Part shown: positions 36,796 to 47,027 of the stretch, piece after piece
Numbering within the stretch: position 1 is the first letter of the stretch
Layout of the letters: every line of letters starts with the position of its first letter
Assembly: GCA_040218575.1 (NCBI GenBank)
Contig: JAVJRE010000002.1
Coordinates: 124,001 to 188,000 of the forward strand
Reading direction: 5' to 3'
Source: Alphaproteobacteria bacterium
GTDB taxonomy: Bacteria; Pseudomonadota; Alphaproteobacteria; JAVJRE01
Length of the DNA stretch: 64,000 bases
Program-made: the position numbers and the translations under genes
Notes under the pieces: generated by a model
The model's input: only the letters and a program-made list of their open reading frames with translations
Databases searched by the model: none
Told to the model about the DNA's origin: nothing

Positions 36796-39513
36796 ATGGA
36801 CGTTGTCGTTGTCGAATCGCCAGCCAAGGCGAGCACCATCAATCGCTATCTGGGCGACGATTTTCACGTCCTGGCGAGCTATGGCCATGTGCGCGACCTG
36901 CCGCCCAAGGACGGCTCCGTCCGGCCGGATGACGACTTCGCCATGTCGTGGCAGACGGACGGCCGCTCCGACAAACATATCGCCGACATCATCAAAGCGC
37001 TGAAGGGCGCGGACCGGCTGGTTCTGGCCACCGACCCGGATCGCGAAGGCGAGGCAATTTCCTGGCATGTGCTGGAGGAATTGCGCCGGCGCGGCGCGCT
37101 GGCCGGCAAGGCCGTCGCCCGGGTCACCTTCAACGAGATTACGCGCAAGGCCGTTCTGGAGGCGATGGCGGAGCCGCGCGACCTGGACCAGCGCCTGATC
37201 GACGCCTATCTGGCACGCCGCGCCCTGGACTATCTGGTGGGCTTTACCCTGTCGCCAGTTCTGTGGCGCAAACTGCCAGGCAGCCGGTCGGCCGGTCGTG
37301 TGCAGTCGGTGGCGCTGCGCCTGATCTGTACCCGGGAAGCGGAGATCGAAGCCTTCAAGGCCCGCGAATATTGGAGCGTCGAGGCCACGCTGGCGACGCG
37401 GAGCGACGAAACCGTCGCCGCGCGCCTGACTCACCTTAACGGCAAACGACTGGACCGCTTCGACCTGGACAACAGCGAGGCGGCCGAAGCGGCGGCGGCC
37501 ATGGTCCGCGGCGCGGCGCTGCGCACCGGCGAGATCGAAACCCGGCAGGTGCGGCGAACGCCGCAGCCGCCCTTCTCCACCTCTACACTGCAGCAGGAAG
37601 CGTCCCGCAAACTCGGCTTCTCCGCCACCCACACCATGCGGGTGGCGCAACGTCTGTATGAGGGCGTGGTCGTGGACGGTGAGCGGACCGGCCTGATCAC
37701 CTATATGCGGACCGACAGCATCACCCTGTCCGGCGATGCGGTGGGCCAGTGCCGCAGCCTGATCGCCAGCGATTTTGGCAAGGACTACCTGCCCGCCGTG
37801 GCCCGCGCCTATCGCACCAAGGCAAAGAACGCCCAGGAGGCCCACGAGGCCATCCGGCCAGCGGACCTGCGGCGCAAACCGGGCAGCGTTGCCGGCGCGC
37901 TGGATAACGACCAGCGCCGGCTGTATGACCTGATCTGGCGTCGCACCCTGGCCAGCCAGATGGAGAATGCCGTCTTTGACCAGGTCAGCGTTGATATTGC
38001 CGGCGGCGATGGTCAGGTGACCCTGCGGGCCACCGGCCAGACGCTTGTCTTCGACGGTTTTCTGCGGTTGTACGAAGAAGGCCGTGACGATACGCCGGCA
38101 CAGGGCGACGGAGATGACGACGGCGCACGCCTGCCCAAGCTGACCCGCGGCGAAAGCCTGGCGACGCGCGAGGTCACACCAACGCAGCACTTCACCCAGC
38201 CACCGCCGCGCTTTACCGAGGCCAGCCTGGTGCGACGCATGGAAGAGCTGGGCATCGGCCGGCCATCCACCTATGCCAGCATCATGCAGGTCCTGCAGGA
38301 TCGCGACTATGTGCGGCTGGACCGCCGCCGCTTCGTGCCGGAGGACCGCGGCCGCCTTGTCACCGCCTTCCTTGAGCGGTTCTTCCAACGCTATGTGCAA
38401 TACGACTTCACCGCCGATCTGGAAGAACAGCTTGACGATGTGTCCGGCGGGCGCGAGGACTGGCAGGACGTGCTGCGGCGCTTCTGGGAGGCTTTTGCCC
38501 AGGCGGTGGAGCAGACCAGCGGTCTGACCATCACCGAAGTGCTGGATGCGCTGGATGGCGATCTGGGGCCGCATTTCTTTCCGGCCGACGAGGAGGGCAC
38601 ATTCAACCCGCGCGCCTGTCCGCTGTGCGGCGGCCGCCTGACCCTCAAGCTTGGCCGCAACGGCGCCTTCATCGGCTGCGAGAAATACCCCGAATGCCGC
38701 CACACCGAACCGCTGCACGTCCGGCGCAAGGACAGCGCCACAACGGAAGCCCTGCCGCGTGAGCTGGGCAAGGCCGAGAGCGGCGCCGTGATCGCCGTCC
38801 GCCGTGGTCCCTATGGCCTGTATCTGCAGCAGGGCGACGCCGAGGACAAAGCATCACTGAAGCGGGTGTCCCTGCCTAAGCACCTGGAGCCGGATCAGGT
38901 GACCCTGGAAGAGGCGCAGGCGCTGCTGGCCCTGCCCCGCACCCTGGGCGCCCACCCTGAGAGCGGCAAGGCCATAGATGCCGGCATCGGCCGCTTCGGC
39001 CCCTATATCCGCCATGACGGTCGTTATGTCTCGCTGAAAGGCGACGACGATGTGCTGACCATCGGCATCAACCGCGCGGTGGACCTTCTGGCCAGCGCAC
39101 CGGCCGGTCGCGGCCAGGCGGCGGCGCTGCGTGACCTTGGGGGCCATCCCGACGACGAAAAGCCGGTGACGATTCATAAAGGCCGCTATGGACCCTATGT
39201 CAAACACGGCCGAACCAACGCCACCATACCGGGCGACCTTGATCTGGACACCCTGACCATGGAGCAAGCGGTTGCCCTGCTGGCCGCGCGGCAGGCGCGC
39301 CAGGGCAAGACCAGGAGCAAAGTGAAAGCAAAAGGGAAAGTAAAAGCCGGTCCCAAGGCGAAGGCGAAAGCCAAGAGCAAAACGAAAGCCAAGAGCAAGG
39401 CCAAACCCAAGACAAAGGCCGCGGTCAAGGCGACGGCCAGCGCACCTGGTTCCGCCGCGCCGCAGCAGACGAGGTCAGGCGACGCGTCGGGCGGCGACCC
39501 GACGCCCTCGTGA
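36796..39513 (+). CDS. topA: DNA topoisomerase I
   Basis: A 905-residue type IA topoisomerase. The Toprim domain (VVVESPAKASTINRYLG, ATDPDREGEAISWH) leads to the catalytic tyrosine in LITYMRTDS (Tyr303). One zinc finger follows (CPLCGGRL...GCEKYPEC, near residue 620), and then three topoisomerase C-terminal repeats (RFGPYIRHDGRYVSL, KGRYGPYVKHGRTNA). The last 65 residues are a Lys/Ala tail with KAKAKSKTKAKSK units that probably aids DNA binding. It relaxes negative supercoils. Confidence 0.97.
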   Translation: MDVVVVESPAKASTINRYLGDDFHVLASYGHVRDLPPKDGSVRPDDDFAMSWQTDGRSDKHIADIIKALKGADRLVLATDPDREGEAISWHVLEELRRRGALAGKAVARVTFNEITRKAVLEAMAEPRDLDQRLIDAYLARRALDYLVGFTLSPVLWRKLPGSRSAGRVQSVALRLICTREAEIEAFKAREYWSVEATLATRSDETVAARLTHLNGKRLDRFDLDNSEAAEAAAAMVRGAALRTGEIETRQVRRTPQPPFSTSTLQQEASRKLGFSATHTMRVAQRLYEGVVVDGERTGLITYMRTDSITLSGDAVGQCRSLIASDFGKDYLPAVARAYRTKAKNAQEAHEAIRPADLRRKPGSVAGALDNDQRRLYDLIWRRTLASQMENAVFDQVSVDIAGGDGQVTLRATGQTLVFDGFLRLYEEGRDDTPAQGDGDDDGARLPKLTRGESLATREVTPTQHFTQPPPRFTEASLVRRMEELGIGRPSTYASIMQVLQDRDYVRLDRRRFVPEDRGRLVTAFLERFFQRYVQYDFTADLEEQLDDVSGGREDWQDVLRRFWEAFAQAVEQTSGLTITEVLDALDGDLGPHFFPADEEGTFNPRACPLCGGRLTLKLGRNGAFIGCEKYPECRHTEPLHVRRKDSATTEALPRELGKAESGAVIAVRRGPYGLYLQQGDAEDKASLKRVSLPKHLEPDQVTLEEAQALLALPRTLGAHPESGKAIDAGIGRFGPYIRHDGRYVSLKGDDDVLTIGINRAVDLLASAPAGRGQAAALRDLGGHPDDEKPVTIHKGRYGPYVKHGRTNATIPGDLDLDTLTMEQAVALLAARQARQGKTRSKVKAKGKVKAGPKAKAKAKSKTKAKSKAKPKTKAAVKATASAPGSAAPQQTRSGDASGGDPTPS

Positions 39514-41621
39514 GCCGGCGGCCCCACAGACCGGACGGTGGCCGGCGGAACGGGCGCAGCGGTGGCCGCCGGCGCCCGGTGTCGGGAACGCTGCCGGATG
39601 TAGCGGTCTTGCGGCTGACCGGCATGACGGCGGACGGCGACCTGATCGCCGAGCCGGTGGACTGGCCGGACAAACAAGCGATGCCGATGATCGTGGTGGT
39701 CAGCGAGGCGCCGGGGGCGACCAGCGCCGGCATCGGCGACCGCGTCCTGGCCAAGCTGAGTGCGGTCGACTCCGGCTATGAGGCCAGTGTCATGCGCCGG
39801 CTGGAGACACCGCGCCCCGATGTTGTGGTTGGCGTACTGGCCCTGGACGAGGGCGCGCGCGATGACGGCCCCGGCGAGATCGAACCGCTCGACCGCAGGG
39901 CCAAGGGCCGCTTTCGCGTGCCACGCGGCAGGACCGGCGGCGGCGTCAACGGCGAACTGGTACGCGCGGTGCTGCGCGGCCCGACCCGTGGCCGGACTGT
40001 CACAGTGGAGGTGGTCGAGCGTCTGGGCGACAGCGCCGGACCACACGGGCCGAGCCTGATAGCCTTGCTGTCCGCCGATATCCCCAGCGAATTCAGTCCG
40101 GCGGCTGTGGACGAAGCGGCCAGCGCTACCCCGCCGGACGACACGGCGCGCGAAGACCTGCGATCGCTGCCCCTGGTCACCATTGACGACGCGGACGCGC
40201 GGGATTTCGACGATGCGGTGTGGGCCGAGGCCGATCCGTCAGCAGACAATACCGGCGGCTTTCACCTAGTCGTCGCCATCGCCGACGTGGCCTGGTACGT
40301 GCGGCCCGGCTCCGCCCTGGACGCCGCCGCGCAGGAGCGTGGTAACTCTGTTTATCTGCCAGATCGCGCCATCCCCATGCTGCCGGAGCGGCTGAGTACC
40401 GATTTGTGTTCGCTCCGGCCCGGTGAGGATCGGCCATGCGTGGCGGTCCATCTGTGGATCGACCGCCGGGGAAAGGCGCTGCGTCATCGTTTTGTCCGAG
40501 CGGTCATGCGGTCGTCGGCCCGTCTGACCTATGAACAGGTGCAGCGCGCCGCCGACGGGGATGGCGAGGAAGTCGCGCTGGCACCGGCGGTGGCCCCGCT
40601 CTATGCGGCGTTCCATGCCCTGAGACATGATCGCGAGCGCCGCGGCGCCCTGGAAATCGACCTGCCGGAGAGCCAGGTTCTGCTGGACGAGCACGGCCGT
40701 ATCCGGGCCCTGCGCGAGCGGCCGCGCCATGACAGCCACCGGCTTATCGAGGAGTTCATGGTCGCGGCCAATGTGGCGGCGGCGGTGACCCTGGAGACCA
40801 GGCGGCGGCCGACGCTCTATCGTGTGCATGATGCGCCGGACGCCGCCCGGGTCCTGGCCCTTGGCGAGTTGCTGACCACGCTGGATGTGCCTTTCCCGCG
40901 ACGAGCCACGCCAACCACGGCACAATTCAACGATCTGCTGCAGCGGGTGAGCGACACGGCGCTGGCCGACGCGGTAAACATGATGGTGCTGCGAACCCAG
41001 AGTCAGGCGGTCTATACACCCAAGGCCAGCGGTCATTTCGGTCTGGCCCTGGCCCGCTATTGCCACTTTACCTCGCCGATCCGCCGCTATGCGGACTTGC
41101 TGGTGCATCGGGGCCTGATCGCCAGCCTGGATCTGGCGACAGCCGGCGAGCCGGTGACGCCAGGCGACAGCACGGCGGATCTGGAGGCGTTGGGCGCGCA
41201 CTTGTCCACCACCGAACGGCGGGCAGCGGTGGCCGAGCGCGAGGCGATTACGCGCTATGCGGCGCGTATGCTGACATCGGCCACCGGCACGGAGATCGAC
41301 GGGCGGGTCGCCGGCGCATCGCCGGCGGGCCTGTATGTGCGCCTGAGCGACCACGCCACGGACGGCTTTGTGCCACGTTCACGCCTGCCGGCCGGAGATT
41401 ATATCGCCGCACCCCACGGCCTGGTGGGACGCGGCGGGGCGGCGGACTATATTCTGGGCGATGCGGTGACGGTCCGCCTGATCGAGGCCAACCCGGTGAC
41501 CGGATCCATCATCTGCGAGATCGTTGGCGAGGGCGGCGGACGACAGTCGCGGCACCGCCGCGGCCCGGCTCGGGTGCGGCGCAGCACCAACACCGGCGGC
41601 CGGCGGCCGCGCGGCCGCTAA
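39510..41621 (+). CDS. rnr: ribonuclease R
   Basis: The 703-residue RNB-family 3'-5' exoribonuclease has cold-shock-type domains, then the RNB core (LVTIDDADARDFDDAVWAE with the catalytic Asp cluster, SPIRRYADLLVHRGL) and a C-terminal S1 domain (VAGASPAGLYVRLSDHATDGFVP). An Arg/Gly-rich tail follows. Its N-terminus is also Arg-rich and shorter than in E. coli. GTG 39510 overlaps the topA stop by 4 bases, which fixes the start. Confidence 0.95.
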   Translation: MSRRPHRPDGGRRNGRSGGRRRPVSGTLPDVAVLRLTGMTADGDLIAEPVDWPDKQAMPMIVVVSEAPGATSAGIGDRVLAKLSAVDSGYEASVMRRLETPRPDVVVGVLALDEGARDDGPGEIEPLDRRAKGRFRVPRGRTGGGVNGELVRAVLRGPTRGRTVTVEVVERLGDSAGPHGPSLIALLSADIPSEFSPAAVDEAASATPPDDTAREDLRSLPLVTIDDADARDFDDAVWAEADPSADNTGGFHLVVAIADVAWYVRPGSALDAAAQERGNSVYLPDRAIPMLPERLSTDLCSLRPGEDRPCVAVHLWIDRRGKALRHRFVRAVMRSSARLTYEQVQRAADGDGEEVALAPAVAPLYAAFHALRHDRERRGALEIDLPESQVLLDEHGRIRALRERPRHDSHRLIEEFMVAANVAAAVTLETRRRPTLYRVHDAPDAARVLALGELLTTLDVPFPRRATPTTAQFNDLLQRVSDTALADAVNMMVLRTQSQAVYTPKASGHFGLALARYCHFTSPIRRYADLLVHRGLIASLDLATAGEPVTPGDSTADLEALGAHLSTTERRAAVAEREAITRYAARMLTSATGTEIDGRVAGASPAGLYVRLSDHATDGFVPRSRLPAGDYIAAPHGLVGRGGAADYILGDAVTVRLIEANPVTGSIICEIVGEGGGRQSRHRRGPARVRRSTNTGGRRPRGR

Positions 41622-41683
41622 GCGCCTGTTCATGAGCCCGGTTGCACGGCAGAGTATTAACCCAGGACTATGAATTGACGGCT

Positions 41684-43252
41684 ATGATCCGCGCGCCCAT
41701 GAAAGCTATCCAGGACATGCGCCTTCGCGTGGCGTTTTCCGGCGTCGCCGTCAGCCTGCTGCTGGCGGCCTGTGCCGGCGGATTCGGCGGCGACGGATTC
41801 AACCGCGCCTCGGCTGAGCGCATGATCGGCGCCGGCTACAGCCAGATCACCACGCGCTACCTGGAGCCCGTGACCCTGGAGGCCATCGCCACGGCGGGAC
41901 TGAGCGGTCTTCACGACATCGATCCCGATCTGCGACTGGCCGAATCGGCCGGCGGCTACACGGTCTACTACAAGGGCAGCGAAATATCGTTCCGCGCCAA
42001 GCCCTCGGCCCGCGCCGGCGCCGAAAAGTGGGCCGAAATGACCATCGCCATCCTGCAGGACGGCCGCAAGTCATCAGACATTCTGGCCAGGGTGGATGCG
42101 GAAACGCTGTATGACGCCATTCTGCAGAACGCGGTTTCGATCCTCGACCCGTTCTCGCGCTATGACAGCCCGGCCAGGGCACGGGAAGAGCGCGCCCAGC
42201 GTGAAGGGTTTGACGGTATCGGCATCGCCGTCGTCGTCGGCGAAGACAGCGTACGGGTGGGGCTGGTCTATGCGGAGACTCCGGCCGCCGCCGCCGGGCT
42301 GGTACCAGGCGATATGATTCTGGCGGCGGATGAGCGGCCGCTGGCCGGCCTGTCGCCGACGACAGTGGTCAATCTGCTGCGTGGCCCGCCGCGCTCCATC
42401 GTGACGCTTAAGGTGCTACGGGACGGCGTAGCTGAACCCTTTGATGTGGCGGTTGAGCGTTCGCATATTGTCCTGCCGACCGTGGAAGCCCGTCGAACCA
42501 ACGACGTGCTGCACATTCACCTGACCGGATTCAACCAGGAAACGGCCCGTCGCCTGGCCGGTGTTCTGGGCGGCATTGACCATAGTGACACGGCGCTGAA
42601 GGGTCTGGTGCTTGACCTGCGTGGCAATCCTGGCGGACTGCTCGACCAGGCCATTGAAGTGGCCGACCTGTTCATGTCCAGCGGCGTGATTTTGACCACA
42701 GACGGCCGCCATCCCGACGCCGACCAGAACTTCGCCGCCGGCGGCCAGGACCTTGCGCGCGGCCTGCCCCTGGTGGTTTTGATCAACGGCAATTCGGCGT
42801 CCGCCGCCGAAGTGGTCGCCGCCGCCCTGCAGGACCGGGGCCGCGGCCTGATCGTCGGCACCAATTCCTTCGGCAAAGGATCGATCCAGAGCATTACCCG
42901 CCTGCCCAATGATGGCGAGCTGACCCTCACCTGGGCGCGCTTCGTCGCCCCATCGGGCTATGCCATCCATGGCCTTGGCCTGTTGCCCGACATATGTACG
43001 GCCGGCAATGAGGGGCCGGCATCGGCCCAGATCGCCGCCGCGACACGGGCCATGGAAAGCCATGTCATCCAGGCAACCCAGTGGCGAATTCAACCGGTGG
43101 CCACGGCGGAACGGCGGGCGGTGCTGCGCAGCTACTGCACCGCCGACCCCAGCCTGCGCGACAGCGATATGGCGGTGGCGCTTGGCCTGCTGAACGACCG
43201 CGGCCTGTACAACCGGTTGCTGGCGGCGAGCCATCAGGCGGCCAGCCGCTGA
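41684..43252 (+). CDS. S41 family C-terminal processing peptidase, lipoprotein
   Basis: A 522-residue periplasmic protease. The N-terminus has a lipoprotein signal ending LLLAACAGG, so Cys would be lipidated. A PDZ domain (about 180-260) has VYAETPAAAAGLVPGDMIL. The S41 core has LVLDLRGNPGGLLDQA, the Ser in INGNSASAAEVVAAAL and the Lys in NSFGKGSIQS. These trim C-terminal tails or process cell-wall hydrolases. Start codons at 41684 and 41699 are both plausible. Confidence 0.9.
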   Translation: MIRAPMKAIQDMRLRVAFSGVAVSLLLAACAGGFGGDGFNRASAERMIGAGYSQITTRYLEPVTLEAIATAGLSGLHDIDPDLRLAESAGGYTVYYKGSEISFRAKPSARAGAEKWAEMTIAILQDGRKSSDILARVDAETLYDAILQNAVSILDPFSRYDSPARAREERAQREGFDGIGIAVVVGEDSVRVGLVYAETPAAAAGLVPGDMILAADERPLAGLSPTTVVNLLRGPPRSIVTLKVLRDGVAEPFDVAVERSHIVLPTVEARRTNDVLHIHLTGFNQETARRLAGVLGGIDHSDTALKGLVLDLRGNPGGLLDQAIEVADLFMSSGVILTTDGRHPDADQNFAAGGQDLARGLPLVVLINGNSASAAEVVAAALQDRGRGLIVGTNSFGKGSIQSITRLPNDGELTLTWARFVAPSGYAIHGLGLLPDICTAGNEGPASAQIAAATRAMESHVIQATQWRIQPVATAERRAVLRSYCTADPSLRDSDMAVALGLLNDRGLYNRLLAASHQAASR

Positions 43253-43464
43253 CCGCCAGCCGCTGGCCGGCGGTGTCCCGGCCGGCGTTGATAGCCCGAT
43301 AGCCACCACCACGCCACGCTTGACAGGCGCGCGGCCGGCCCTATCCTGCGCGCTGCGTCGCCGGGCCCGGTCGGGCCGGTGACAGTCTCATGCCCCTGGT
43401 CAGCCAGGATCGCAGGCCACCCATGGCCAGCGCCTGACGGGCCAATGATCAAAGGAACAGCGCA

Positions 43465-43632
43465 ATGGCGAAACCGGCGACCATTCTCGTCAAGCTGGAG
43501 AGCACAGCCGATACCGGCTATTTCTATGTGGCGAAGAAAAACCCGCGCAAGACCGAAGGCAAGCTTGAGTTTCGCAAGTACGACCCCAAGGCGCGCAAGC
43601 ATGTGGTGTTCAAGGAAGGCCGCATGAAGTAG
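43465..43632 (+). CDS. rpmG: 50S ribosomal protein L33
   Basis: A 55-residue basic protein, [18 protein letters not shown] then [10 protein letters not shown] and [18 protein letters not shown]. This is the L33 pattern of the zinc-free type, as no CxxC pairs are present. AAAGGAAC precedes the ATG. A strong intrinsic terminator follows at 43658. It is monocistronic; the 212-base gap after the S41 gene must hold its promoter. Confidence 0.97.
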   Translation: MAKPATILVKLESTADTGYFYVAKKNPRKTEGKLEFRKYDPKARKHVVFKEGRMK

Positions 43633-43657
43633 GCCTGAACGGCTTTTCAAGCGTCAG

Positions 43658-43684
43658 CGCCCGCCTGCCCGGCGGGCGTTTTGA
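43658..43684 (+). terminator. intrinsic terminator after rpmG
   Basis: CGCCCGCC (43658-43665) pairs perfectly with GGCGGGCG (43671-43678) around TGCCC, and TTTT follows. It ends the rpmG transcript and lies just beyond the convergent pleD stop at 43699. Confidence 0.85.
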
Positions 43685-43698
43685 TTCGGGCTTGGGGC

Positions 43699-45120
43699 TC
43701 AGGCCGTGCGCCGCGCCGAAGCGGGCGCGGAACCGGGCGCCGCAGCCACCGTCCGGTTGCGACCGGCGGCCTTGGCCTGATACAGCGCGGTGTCCGCCAG
43801 TTCGAGCAGCGATTCCCCTGTAGCGTTGCTCAATGGCGCCGTCGCAACGCCGATGCTGATAGCCACGGATACGGCTTCGCCATCGGCCAGAACAACGGGC
43901 TTATCCGCCACCCGCCGGCGCAGGCGCTCGGCCACCATGAAGGCCGGCTCAGCCGCGGTATCCGGCATGACAACGACGAACTCTTCACCGCCGAAGCGCG
44001 CCACCGTATCGAAACCGCGCAATGATGACGTGACCCGGTCTGCCACTTCCGCCAGGACCTGATCGCCCGCAAGATGGCCATACCGGTCATTGGTCGCCTT
44101 GAAGTGGTCGATATCCAGCATCAGCAGTGACAGCGGCTTGCCCGCATCGCGCATACGGCCGACCACAGCATTGAGGTGGGTAGCCAGGTAGCGCCGGTTG
44201 TAGACCCCAGTCAGCTCGTCGCGATAGGCCATGGACAGGTTCTGCCGGTAACTGAGCTTCAACCTGTGCTGATAGCGAAAGCGGCGAACCTGAGTGCGAA
44301 TCCGGGCGATGGCCTCGTTGGCATCCACCGGCCGGGTCAGATAATCACTGGCGCCGAGATCAAGGCAGCGTGCGATGACATCGGAGTCGTGGTCATCCAC
44401 CACCACAATGGCCGGAATCGTCCGCGACTGTTCCTGTGAGCGAAGGTGCGCCAGCACACGCAACGGATCAGCGCCGCGACCAGGCGTACAGTTGATAACC
44501 ACCGCCTCGCAGGATTCGGCAAGGGCAATGTCGAGGTCGGCGCCGCCGCCGCTGATGACGGGCACATGAACAAGGCGGTCACTGTCGCGAGAAATGGCCT
44601 GAGCCATACGGTCAAATGACCCATCGCGGTCGCCAACCACCGCGACACGGGCATCGCTGGCGTCAATCTCCATAACCGGCCGGACATCACCGTCGCCATC
44701 GCCGAGGGTAAGGGATATTTCTTCGCGCATACGCCATTCGTCGGTCATCATCTTCAGTCGGACAAGCGAGCGAACGCGGGCAAACAGGGCCTTGTCATCT
44801 ATGGGTTTGGTGAGAAAGTCGTCGGCGCCGCTTTCCAGGCCGCGCACACGATCTTCCGGCTCGCTGAGCGCCGTCACCATGACGATGGGGATATGCTGAG
44901 CCAACGGGTCATGCTTGATGCGGCGGCATACCTCGAACCCGTCCATGCCCGGCATCATGACGTCCAGCAGGATGATGTCCGGCATCTCGCGGGCCACGAT
45001 GGTCAGCGCCGACGGGCCATCTTCCGCAGCGATGACCTCAAAATACTCCGCCTGCAGCTTTGCCTCCAGCAGGCGAACATTGGCCGGGATGTCATCAACA
45101 ACGAGGATTCTGGCCGACAT
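43699..45120 (-). CDS. pleD: PleD-type response regulator diguanylate cyclase
   Basis: The 473-residue protein has two receiver domains. The first has the phospho-acceptor in DIILLDVMMPG and the conserved Lys in LTKPIDDKA. The second is degenerate, with no clear acceptor (VVINCTPGRG). A GGDEF domain with the active signature RFGGEEF follows, and an upstream RGFD fits the RxxD inhibitory site. It should make c-di-GMP when phosphorylated and be product-inhibited, as in Caulobacter. It lies 52 bases after divK, in the same direction. Confidence 0.95.
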   Translation of the reverse strand: MSARILVVDDIPANVRLLEAKLQAEYFEVIAAEDGPSALTIVAREMPDIILLDVMMPGMDGFEVCRRIKHDPLAQHIPIVMVTALSEPEDRVRGLESGADDFLTKPIDDKALFARVRSLVRLKMMTDEWRMREEISLTLGDGDGDVRPVMEIDASDARVAVVGDRDGSFDRMAQAISRDSDRLVHVPVISGGGADLDIALAESCEAVVINCTPGRGADPLRVLAHLRSQEQSRTIPAIVVVDDHDSDVIARCLDLGASDYLTRPVDANEAIARIRTQVRRFRYQHRLKLSYRQNLSMAYRDELTGVYNRRYLATHLNAVVGRMRDAGKPLSLLMLDIDHFKATNDRYGHLAGDQVLAEVADRVTSSLRGFDTVARFGGEEFVVVMPDTAAEPAFMVAERLRRRVADKPVVLADGEAVSVAISIGVATAPLSNATGESLLELADTALYQAKAAGRNRTVAAAPGSAPASARRTA

Positions 45121-45172
45121 GAATCAGGTCCGGTGGGCTGGCTGACGCTATGCTGCTGGGTGCCGCTGAAGG

Positions 45173-45538
45173 CTACTGGACATAGCGGGCAACGGTTTCC
45201 AGAAACTGGGCGACGGAGATGGGCTTCGAGATATAGGCCTCGCATCCGCCCTGGCGTATCTTTTCTTCATCGCCCTTCATGGCAAAGGCCGTGACAGCCA
45301 CCACCGGAATCGCCTTCAGCTCCGCATCATCCTTGAGCTGGCGGGTTACCTCCAGGCCGGAAACCTCCGGCAGCTGAATGTCCATCAGGATGAGATCCGG
45401 CTGGTGTTCGCGGGCCATGGCCAGCGCGTTCAGCCCGTCACGAGTCTGCAGCGTGGTGTAGCCGTGCGCCTCCAGCAGATCGTTAAAGAGCTTCATGTTG
45501 AGTTCGTTGTCCTCAACAATGAGCACCTTCTTGGCCAT
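45173..45538 (-). CDS. divK: single-domain response regulator DivK
   Basis: A 121-residue lone receiver domain: acidic pocket IVEDNE, phospho-acceptor Asp53 in LILMDIQLP, and conserved Lys in ISKPISVAQ. The close match of [27 protein letters not shown] to DivK and the following pleD gene support the assignment. DivK controls the DivJ/PleC-DivL-CckA-CtrA cell-cycle pathway. A TTAAC-containing element lies about 90 bases upstream. Confidence 0.95.
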   Translation of the reverse strand: MAKKVLIVEDNELNMKLFNDLLEAHGYTTLQTRDGLNALAMAREHQPDLILMDIQLPEVSGLEVTRQLKDDAELKAIPVVAVTAFAMKGDEEKIRQGGCEAYISKPISVAQFLETVARYVQ

Positions 45539-45708
45539 TATCCGCCCCTCAGCCGGTCGCCTGCCGCCCAGACACGGCGGGATATGCGCGTGCGACAGCC
45601 GCGCCGCACTAGGTTATGCAAGAATGGTTAACGAAGCGTAAGGTGCCGCCACAGTCCGATCCACAGCCCCGTCCACAACCAAGAATGCCGCCACACAGAG
45701 AACCGATC

Positions 45709-47025
45709 ATGGCCGAACCGACGTCGGATGCCGCGATTGCGGCCCTGTGTCGCGACTGCGCCGGTCTGACGCCGGCCGGCGACGGGCGCTGCGGCGCCTG
45801 CGGTTCGACCCGCCTTTTGCGCCATGCAGAGCGCGATACGCTGACCATGGCGCATGTGGACTGCGACGCCTTCTATGCCGCCATCGAAAAGCGCAATCAC
45901 CCGGAGCTGGCGGATCGCCCGGTCCTGGTCGGCGGTCGCGAACGGGGAGTGGTGGCGGCCGCCTGCTATGTGGCGCGCCTCTATGGCTGCCGTTCGGCCA
46001 TGCCCATGGCCGAGGCGTTGCGGCGCTGTCCCGACGCCCAGGTGGTGCGTCCCGACATGGCCACCTATGCGCGCGAGGGGCGGCGCATCCGCGCCATGAT
46101 GGAAGACCTGACACCGCAGGTTGAGCCCATCTCCATTGATGAAGCGTTTCTCGACCTGGCCGGCACCGAACGTCTGCGCGGCAGCCCGGCGCGCAATCTG
46201 GTGCGCCTGGCCCGGCAGATCGAGCAGGAGGTGGGAATCACCGTTTCCATCGGCTTGAGCGCCAACAAGTTCCTGGCCAAGCTGGCCTCCGACATGGACA
46301 AGCCGCGCGGCTTTACCATCATCGGACGGGCCGAGGCGGAAGCCGTCCTGCGCCCCCTGCCCGTCGGCCGCATCTGGGGCGTCGGCCAGGCCCTGGAGCG
46401 GCGGCTCAGCGGCGACGGGCTGCGCCTCATCGGCGACCTGCAGCGGCAGGACGAGGCCGTGCTGGTGGCGCGCTACGGCCGCATCGGTAGCCGTCTCGCC
46501 CGCTTCAGCCATGGCCAGGACGACCGTCCCGTCAGCACCCACCGCCAGGCCAGGAGCATATCGGCCGAGACCACCTTCGCCCACGATCTGCGGGCGCCGG
46601 ACGACTTGCAGCGCATGCTGTGGCCATTGTGCGAAAAGGTTGGTCGCCGTCTGCGCTCCGGCGACGTAGCCGGCCGCACAGTGACCCTGAAGCTGAAGAC
46701 GGCGCGCTTTGCCAGCCGCACACGCCAGCTTCGCCTCCCCTTCCCGACGCAGCTTGCCGATACATTGTACCGGCACGGCAAGAGCCTGCTGGCGCACGAG
46801 GCGGACGGCACCTGGTTCCGCCTGATCGGCATCGGGGTGAGCGACCTTGGGCCCGGCCGAGACGCCGACCCGCCGGACCTGGCGGAGCCCGGTCGCGGCC
46901 GCCGCCGTGTGCTGGAGACGGCGCTGGACGATTTGCGAACAAGAATGGGCAGCGACGTGGTGCACCAGGGGCGCGGTCTGCCGGCCGGACGAAAGAGCGG
47001 GCCGCGACGGGCGCGAACGCCTTGA
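45709..47025 (+). CDS. dinB: DNA polymerase IV (DinB) with N-terminal zinc ribbon
   Basis: A 438-residue Y-family polymerase. Residues 1-45 hold a four-cysteine ribbon (CRDC-x12-CGAC) ahead of the catalytic domain. In the catalytic domain, AHVDCDAFYAAIEKR and SIDEAFLDLAG supply the acidic residues, and IGLSANKFLAKLASDMDKP follows. This ribbon occurs in many alphaproteobacterial DinB proteins. It performs error-prone translesion synthesis. ATG 45709 is chosen because an upstream in-frame start gives a Pro-rich, non-family leader. Confidence 0.93.
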   Translation: MAEPTSDAAIAALCRDCAGLTPAGDGRCGACGSTRLLRHAERDTLTMAHVDCDAFYAAIEKRNHPELADRPVLVGGRERGVVAAACYVARLYGCRSAMPMAEALRRCPDAQVVRPDMATYAREGRRIRAMMEDLTPQVEPISIDEAFLDLAGTERLRGSPARNLVRLARQIEQEVGITVSIGLSANKFLAKLASDMDKPRGFTIIGRAEAEAVLRPLPVGRIWGVGQALERRLSGDGLRLIGDLQRQDEAVLVARYGRIGSRLARFSHGQDDRPVSTHRQARSISAETTFAHDLRAPDDLQRMLWPLCEKVGRRLRSGDVAGRTVTLKLKTARFASRTRQLRLPFPTQLADTLYRHGKSLLAHEADGTWFRLIGIGVSDLGPGRDADPPDLAEPGRGRRRVLETALDDLRTRMGSDVVHQGRGLPAGRKSGPRRARTP

Positions 47026-47027
47026 CC

